From an uncultured Clostridia bacterium (GTDB lineage: Bacteria; Bacillota; Clostridia; UBA1381), in contig CAKSGG010000018.1 in the NCBI GenBank assembly GCA_934454215.1, positions 1 through 34,026 of the forward strand: a DNA stretch of 34,026 nt. Reading direction: 5' to 3'. Below, piece after piece: positions 29,594 through 34,026 of the stretch (position 1 is the stretch's first letter; the number at the start of each line of letters is the position of its first letter). The notes under the pieces were generated by a model. That model saw nothing but the letters and a program-made list of their open reading frames with translations. It was not told the DNA's origin and made no database searches. The translations under genes were made by a program, and so were the position numbers.

Positions 29594-29889
29594 TGCGTTT
29601 TTATGATACGGCTGTTGAAATCAAGGAAAATAAAAACAGCGGCGGCTATTCGGGGGACACTGAATTTTCTGAGGTGTGCGGTATTATGGCTGATGTTCAG
29701 CCGTACAGAGTAGGTGCGGCTCAAAAAGAGTACGGGATTTTTGAGGGCGTTCGCTCGGTGATGTACTGTACCGATAATGAGAAATTGCAGGTAGGAATGT
29801 ATGCCTTTGCAAAGGATAAAAAATATGTTATTGCAGGGATTGAACGCAGAAATCTCGGAATGAAAATATATTTGAAGGAGGAAGTATGA
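29590..29889 (+). CDS. Head closure protein
   Basis: This 99-aa, beta-rich protein (MMRFYDTAVEIKENK, VCGIMADVQPYRV, YGIFEGVRSVMYC, KKYVIAGIERRNLGMKIYL) has the size and order of SPP1 gp16-like stoppers or adaptors, which seal the filled head. It is coupled to the connector gene (overlap) and to the gp10-like gene. Confidence 0.7.
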   Translation: MMRFYDTAVEIKENKNSGGYSGDTEFSEVCGIMADVQPYRVGAAQKEYGIFEGVRSVMYCTDNEKLQVGMYAFAKDKKYVIAGIERRNLGMKIYLKEEV

Positions 29890-29890
29890 T

Positions 29891-30223
29891 TTGAATATAA
29901 GTATTTCCGTATCGGGAGATACAGGCAGTATAACATCGCTTGCCGAACAGATAAAAAGCAGACTTCCGTCGGCGCTGCTTGCAGGCGCTGAGGCTGTAGC
30001 CGAAAGCGCAAGAGGAATGTGTCCCGTTGATACGGGGACACTGCAAGCGTCGATAAGCGCCTCATCCTCGGGCGACAGCGCACAGGTAAGCGCAGGCGCA
30101 GACTACGGAATATATGTCGAACTGGGGACATATAAAATGGCGGCACAGCCGTTTCTTGTCCCTGCGCTCACAGCGGCGGAGGGCGAGGTTCTGGCTGCAA
30201 TAAGCGGAGGTTTGGGAATATGA
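29891..30223 (+). CDS. HK97 gp10-like tail completion protein
   Basis: This 110-aa protein starts at TTG 29891 with AAGGAGG upstream. The family pattern AEAVAESARGMCPVDTGTLQASI (about 33-55), then GADYGIYVELGT and QPFLVPAL, identifies HK97-gp10. The protein links head and tail. The GGGACACT octamer encodes part of the conserved TGTL here, in a different frame from most other copies. Confidence 0.9.
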   Translation: MNISISVSGDTGSITSLAEQIKSRLPSALLAGAEAVAESARGMCPVDTGTLQASISASSSGDSAQVSAGADYGIYVELGTYKMAAQPFLVPALTAAEGEVLAAISGGLGI

Positions 30224-30555
30224 TAAATAAAGAGGTTGAAAAAATTCTCAGTAAACTGAGTGTAAGAGCGGTGTATTCGTCACCGTCAAAATGCCCCGTA
30301 CTGCCATGCGTAAGCTATTATACGCTGTCCGAAAAATCAGGCTTTAACTGCGATAATGACGAGCTTATAACGGACGTGTATGTTCAGCTTGACATATGGG
30401 CGGGCAGCGGTGAAAAATGCGGCATGATTGCGGCCGAGGTAAATTCGCTTATGAAAGAAAACGGATATTGCAGAGAGCTGGAGCTTGACGTTCCGAAAGC
30501 TGACGACGGTGTATATCACCGCTCAATGAGATTTATAAAAAGCTATTTAGCATAA
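30220..30555 (+). CDS. Tail terminator-like protein
   Basis: This 111-aa protein (EVEKILSKLSVRAVYSS, CVSYYTLSEKSGFN, DVYVQLDIWAGSGEKCGMIA, HRSMRFIKSYL) has the alpha/beta pattern and length of SPP1 gp17/DUF3168-like proteins that cap the tail tube at the head side. It overlaps the gp10-like gene by 4 nt and precedes the tail tube gene. Confidence 0.75.
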   Translation: MINKEVEKILSKLSVRAVYSSPSKCPVLPCVSYYTLSEKSGFNCDNDELITDVYVQLDIWAGSGEKCGMIAAEVNSLMKENGYCRELELDVPKADDGVYHRSMRFIKSYLA

Positions 30556-30570
30556 GAAAGGATGAATTAA

Positions 30571-31170
30571 ATGACAAATAAACCATTACCAACAATAGGT
30601 GTAGATAAGTACACATTTTTTAAGGTTGAATCGGATAACGCCGAGGGCGTAACCTACGGCGACCCCGTAGCGCTGAAAGGCGTTGTTGAAATCGCTCCGA
30701 CAGACGAGGGCGGAGCAGATGTTTTTGACGCTGATAACGGCGCATATGAAACAACAAGCTACATAGAAAAGGTAGGACATGAAATCACCAATGCCGATAT
30801 TCCGCCCGAGGTTGACGCAGCATGGAGAGGAATAACAAGAAATAACGGCGTGGTTGATGTCGGAGGGGACACTAAAACGGTTTACTTCGGCGTTGCGTGG
30901 AGAGTTCTTAAATCGGACGGAACCCACCGCTATATCAGATACTATAAGGGTGCTTATTCATTTGCCTCAAATGTGGGCGGTAAGACAAAGCCGTCATCGG
31001 GTTCGCCCGAAAAGCAGACCGCAAAGGCTACGTATACTTCGGTAAGACGTGACAGTGACGGCTTGTATTTCGGTTATTTCGATGAATCGGATTTGCCCGC
31101 AAGCATAACAAAGGAAACGTTTGAGCAAAAATGGTTCAGTGACCTGACGTATTATCCGACAGCGGCGTAA
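30571..31170 (+). CDS. Major tail tube protein (phi13-like)
   Basis: This 199-aa protein (VDKYTFFKVE, GDPVALKGVVEIAPT, GHEITNADIPPEVDAAWRGI, YFGVAWRVLKSDGTHRYIRYYKGAYS) follows the phi13-family major tail protein. Its rings stack to build the flexible tail tube. A Lys/Ser/Gly-rich stretch near 145-160 is probably a surface loop. It has a strong RBS and is followed by the gpG-like gene. Codons 97-99 carry the GGGACACT octamer. Confidence 0.88.
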   Translation: MTNKPLPTIGVDKYTFFKVESDNAEGVTYGDPVALKGVVEIAPTDEGGADVFDADNGAYETTSYIEKVGHEITNADIPPEVDAAWRGITRNNGVVDVGGDTKTVYFGVAWRVLKSDGTHRYIRYYKGAYSFASNVGGKTKPSSGSPEKQTAKATYTSVRRDSDGLYFGYFDESDLPASITKETFEQKWFSDLTYYPTAA

Positions 31171-31187
31171 AACAGGAGGAATACAGT

Positions 31188-31478
31188 ATGCAGCATACAC
31201 TTACTTTTACAAAAAATAAAAAAAAATATGTTTCAAAGCCGTTTGACTTTGAAACCATGTGTATCGTAAATGACGCACATAACAACGGGGACACTAAAGG
31301 CCCTATCAATATATGCCGAGGCGGCGTTGATTATATGTTTGAGGGTACGGAGGCTACACAGGATATAATCGACAGTCTCGACGCAGGCGAAAGAAGCAGA
31401 CTTTGCCTTGAGGTTTGGGGATTTTATGCAGAGGCGTTATCCTCAAAAAAAGAGAAGGGCAGGGAGGCGGCAGTCTGA
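31188..31478 (+). CDS. Tail assembly chaperone gpG-like
   Basis: This 96-aa protein (MQHTLTFTKNKKKYVSKPFDFETMCIVND, then LDAGERSRLCLEVWGFYAEAL) occupies the position of lambda gpG. Chaperones of this type coat the tape measure protein during tail assembly. The C-terminus carries an A7 slippery run, where some ribosomes should shift to make the longer gpGT form. Confidence 0.85.
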   Translation: MQHTLTFTKNKKKYVSKPFDFETMCIVNDAHNNGDTKGPINICRGGVDYMFEGTEATQDIIDSLDAGERSRLCLEVWGFYAEALSSKKEKGREAAV

Positions 31479-31648
31479 GGGATTTGTATACGGTTCTGTT
31501 CAGGTCGTGGGGGATTCTGCCGAATGAGGCGGGACTGCAAAACCCTTTTGCGCTGTTTAAGCTTCTTGATGAATTGGAGAGAGCGGAAGAACCGCTCTCT
31601 TCGGATATTGAAACAGATGAGCATTTAAAAATGTTTTACGGTCAGTAA
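31188..31648 (+). CDS. gpGT-like frameshift product of the tail chaperone gene
   Basis: A -1 shift at 31445-31451 (TCA AAA AAA G in frame) joins the first 88 codons of the gpG-like gene to a second frame ending at TAA 31648, giving about 153 aa. The second frame contributes REGQGGGSLRDLYTVLF, then WGILPNEAGLQNPFALFKLLDELE, which is not a stand-alone protein. It has no usable start codon or ribosome site near its start. The gpGT extension would recruit tail tube subunits. Confidence 0.8.
31445..31452 (+). other. Programmed -1 frameshift slippery site
   Basis: Seven A's and a G (A AAA AAA G in the zero frame) lie where the gpG frame and the overlapping downstream frame meet. The downstream frame is in the -1 register, as expected. 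The zero-frame stop comes 24 nt later. Confidence 0.85.
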
Positions 31649-31662
31649 AGAAAGGAGAAGCC

Positions 31663-33591
31663 ATGAGTGAATTAGGAAGTATTTCGGTAAAAATAAACGG
31701 TGACGCATCGGGGCTTATAAGCGCCGCATCAACGGCGCAGAACGCACTGACATCGCTGACCTCGGCGGTGAACGGACTTAAAAGCAGCAATGTATCCGTA
31801 ACGCTCAAAGCGGTGGACAATGCGACGCCGATAGTTGAATCGGCAAAAGGAAAAATAGACGCTTTCGGGACACTAAAATCGGAAGCAAAGCTTTCGGCTC
31901 TGGACAATACGGCGTCGGGCGTTGCGTCGGCACAGGCGGCGGTAAACAGTGTGCAGGACAGAGTTGTAACCATTACCGTCCGTGTAAATCAGCAGGGCAG
32001 TATACCCAAGTTTGCGCACGGTACTATGTCAGCGCCGAAAGGTCTGGCAAGAATAAACGACGAGCGGGGAATAAGCGACCCCCGTGAATTGATTTATCAT
32101 GACGGAAGCTACTATATGTTTGAGGGGCAGAACGTCTTATTGCCGCTTGACAGGGGCGACCGTGTTTATACAGCGTCGCAGACAAAAAATATCATGCGCA
32201 TGAACGGAATAAAATCATATGCTTCGGGTAAAAACAACGAATTTTTTGAGACGGATAAAAGGCTGTTTACACACAGCACAAAAACCTCCAATATGTCGGT
32301 AAGCGAGCAAATAAGCTGGTGGAATGAGGCAATGGAGAAATATGCGTATGACAGCGAGGTTGTTATGGAATGCAGTGAGGAAATTTTTGCGCTTACAAAA
32401 AAACTCGTTAAGGAAATCAACGGCGTTTCGGAAACATATGTTGAACAGCGCAGTAAATTAAACGATTGGGAAAAGTTCGGGGACACTGCTTTGGACGCAT
32501 TTGCGAGAATAAAAAATACGCAGACGGAGTATCTCAATAACGGGACTGTGACATGGGATGAGTATTGCAATACTCTTTCAAAAATAGGCGCAAATATGTA
32601 TGAGGAGCGTATAAAACACTCCGAGAACTGGCTCAATCAGGAGCTGAAATACAATGAAATGTCAATTGAAAAGTATATTGAGGGACTTGACAGAATGGCT
32701 CAATATACGCAGGAATATTATAATAACGGTCTTATCGGCGATGTGGATTATTTCTACGGTATGCAGAGTATATCCAACAAAAAAGCCGATATGCAGGCAA
32801 AGGCAAATGCAGAGGAATACAAAGCTTGGCAAAACTCGGCACAGGGATATTTGAAACAGAGAAACACATACGGCGACTGGGAACGATTCGACGATAATAA
32901 TGCTAAATATTATGAGCGCTGTATTGAACGCCAGAAAAATTTTTTCGACAGGGGAACTATTGACTGGGACACATATAATACCGCCGTTATAGGCTACAGA
33001 ATGGAATTGTACAAGGCGGAGCAAAAAGCGGCGCAGGAGTCGTATAACAATGTTCTTTCATATGCGAAAAATTATGTAAGCAATGTAAAAGCGGCGCTTA
33101 AGGAAGAAAAGAACGAGCTGAATTACAAAATAAAAAAACAGGAGCTGGACGAGGATTTTGCGGAGGCGTACAAGACAAAAAGCATATATAAAAACGCAGT
33201 TACGCAAAAGGGACAGGAAATTTACGAAAAGGCAGATAAAAAAATTCTCGATATATCCCGTGAAAAAAGCAAGCTGGCACTTGATGAAAGGCAGACAAAA
33301 ATTATTGCCAATCTTGAAAGCAGCTATAAAACAATTGAGGCTAATAAAAGTCTGATTATAAACCGTATAATGAACGGGACAATAAATACCGATAATCTCC
33401 TGAAAATTATGCAGGAACAAATTCCGATGGGTCAGAATAATATATGCAGTCTTTTGAGTGAGCTGCTGAGCGTCGCCAAAAGTAAAAACGGCGGGACAGA
33501 TAACAGAGCAATTACATATAATATAACAAGCTCAGATGCCCCCGTTATGAGACCTTTGATGGAGAGAGCAATGTCATCGTTCAGAGGATAA
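31663..33591 (+). CDS. Tail tape measure protein, compact form
   Basis: This 642-aa protein has a tape-measure N-terminus (ISVKINGDASGLISAASTAQ). The motif usually near the C-terminus of such proteins (KFAHGTMSAPKGLARINDERG, then LLPLDRGDRVYTASQTK) appears early, at about 116-175. The rest is mainly helical and charged. Three similar units follow: EYLNNGTVTWDEY (289-301), EYYNNGLIGDVDY (351-363) and NFFDRGTIDWDTY (426-438). I see no long hydrophobic segment such as most tape measures carry for membrane insertion. At roughly 0.15 nm per residue it predicts a tail near 100 nm. Confidence 0.85.
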   Translation: MSELGSISVKINGDASGLISAASTAQNALTSLTSAVNGLKSSNVSVTLKAVDNATPIVESAKGKIDAFGTLKSEAKLSALDNTASGVASAQAAVNSVQDRVVTITVRVNQQGSIPKFAHGTMSAPKGLARINDERGISDPRELIYHDGSYYMFEGQNVLLPLDRGDRVYTASQTKNIMRMNGIKSYASGKNNEFFETDKRLFTHSTKTSNMSVSEQISWWNEAMEKYAYDSEVVMECSEEIFALTKKLVKEINGVSETYVEQRSKLNDWEKFGDTALDAFARIKNTQTEYLNNGTVTWDEYCNTLSKIGANMYEERIKHSENWLNQELKYNEMSIEKYIEGLDRMAQYTQEYYNNGLIGDVDYFYGMQSISNKKADMQAKANAEEYKAWQNSAQGYLKQRNTYGDWERFDDNNAKYYERCIERQKNFFDRGTIDWDTYNTAVIGYRMELYKAEQKAAQESYNNVLSYAKNYVSNVKAALKEEKNELNYKIKKQELDEDFAEAYKTKSIYKNAVTQKGQEIYEKADKKILDISREKSKLALDERQTKIIANLESSYKTIEANKSLIINRIMNGTINTDNLLKIMQEQIPMGQNNICSLLSELLSVAKSKNGGTDNRAITYNITSSDAPVMRPLMERAMSSFRG

Positions 33592-33604
33592 GGAGGATTT
33601 GCGC

Positions 33605-34026
33605 TTGAGAAATGGATTTATATTTAAAAATAAACATTCATCGGAAATGGGCGTGACGGTGAAATCAAAATCACGTACGCTCATTCCCGGAACAAAAGAA
33701 TATTCGTATGACTTGCCGTTTTTGGACGGCAGCTATGATTTTTCGGAAGCCAACGAATACGGGAGAGCATTTTACGAGGACAGAGTGTTTGAAGTAACGA
33801 TGCACATATACGGAGACAATCTTGCGGAGCTGGAGCGTAAGACGGCACGAATTGCGTCGTGGCTTACGGGAAAGGGACTGTTTAAATTTGACGATATGTC
33901 AAGCTCATACAATGCACGTGTAATTTCAAATGTGGCGTTTACTCCCGAACGTTACGGAAAAAAAGCCGATGTATCGGTGATATTTCAGTCCGAAGCAATC
34001 GGCAGGGCAGACTTTAATGTTGCTGA
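33605..34026 (+). CDS. Distal tail protein, N-terminal part (cut by window end)
   Basis: A frame starts at TTG 33605, 8 nt after AGGAGG, and stays open to the edge (140 codons). It reads LRNGFIFKNKHSSEMGVTVKS, then PGTKEYSYDLPFLDGSYDFSEA, YEDRVFEVTMHIYG, ASWLTGKGLFKFDDM and PERYGKKADVSVIFQSEA. These are hallmarks of siphovirus Dit (Sipho_tail) proteins, which form the hub between tube and baseplate. The remaining baseplate and lysis genes lie outside the window. Confidence 0.88.
   Translation, partial: MRNGFIFKNKHSSEMGVTVKSKSRTLIPGTKEYSYDLPFLDGSYDFSEANEYGRAFYEDRVFEVTMHIYGDNLAELERKTARIASWLTGKGLFKFDDMSSSYNARVISNVAFTPERYGKKADVSVIFQSEAIGRADFNVA

Larger units (their letters stand above)
26512..32487. 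repeat. Dispersed GGGACACT octamer, nine copies in the structural module
   Basis: Copies start at 26512, 29253, 29654, 30035, 30866, 31288, 31867 and 32480 on the + strand, and at 29492 on the - strand. Most extend to RGGGACACTRAA. They fall in several reading frames and one intergenic gap. Three more copies lie at 9198, 9342 and 20873. See findings. Confidence 0.8.
24003..34026. mobile_element. Siphovirus-type prophage or domesticated phage-like particle (right end cut)
   Basis: The order repressor, small zinc protein, reduced TerS, TerL, portal, scaffold, capsid, connectors, tail tube, gpG/GT, tape measure and Dit is that of an HK97-like siphovirus. Only about 460 bases separate the repressor start from the first terminase codon, with no replication, recombination or early genes. 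Base composition and leader signals resemble the host genes to the left. It extends beyond the window. Confidence 0.75.

Noticed and set aside
31415..31648. Independent 77-aa gene after the gpG-like gene
   Set aside because: It has no ribosome site, begins inside the preceding gene, and is better explained as the -1 frameshift extension (gpGT).

Overview
The window looks like a chromosome of a low-to-moderate GC member of the Clostridia (Bacillota). Supporting signs are strong GGAGG-type ribosome binding sites, TTGACA/TATAAT promoters, frequent TTG/GTG starts, the CdaA/CdaR pair, short-form HisG with HisZ, QueH, Hsp33, and an SLH-domain surface protein. Genus cannot be fixed from the sequence.

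Layout. (1) 1-361 is the tail of an integrated element. It holds a gene fragment, a terminator, a tandem repeat, and the last 19 nt of a tRNA (CCA end) followed by what looks like that tRNA's own terminator. (2) 362-16044 is host chromosome: a PqqD/HprK-like pair, an SLH protein, nif3, nfo, a multi-pass membrane protein, hslO, a cupin, a co-directional run hisZ-hisG-hisA-ttcA-like-SDR-queH, and a GDPD-cdaA-cdaR operon making and controlling c-di-AMP. Convergent gene ends here carry a recurrent branched palindromic repeat (three copies). Two of the gaps in the his run carry a second 107-bp repeat. (3) About 16087-23998 is an AT-rich integrative island: tyrosine integrase, a 58-aa excisionase-like protein, an SF2 helicase, an XRE regulator, two serine recombinases, and a five-gene operon of a secreted protein and small membrane/zinc proteins. 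A 15-bp inverted repeat brackets 112 bp containing a near-consensus promoter upstream of that operon. The promoter now points away from the operon, and a DNA invertase gene lies next to it. This is the best candidate here for an undescribed phase-variable system. A 10-bp direct repeat brackets the island. (4) 24003-34026 is a siphovirus-type head-tail module: a LexA/CI-type repressor, divergent promoters with a possible SOS box, a small zinc protein, a reduced TerS-like protein, TerL, portal, scaffold, capsid, connectors, tail tube, gpG/GT with a -1 frameshift site, tape measure and distal tail protein, truncated by the window edge. No replication or early genes lie between repressor and terminase, so a PBSX-like or gene-transfer-like domesticated particle is plausible.

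Across the last module the octamer GGGACACT recurs nine times in 6 kb, in several reading frames and almost always on the + strand. Protein coding does not explain this. All calls come from reading the sequence; no database search was run.
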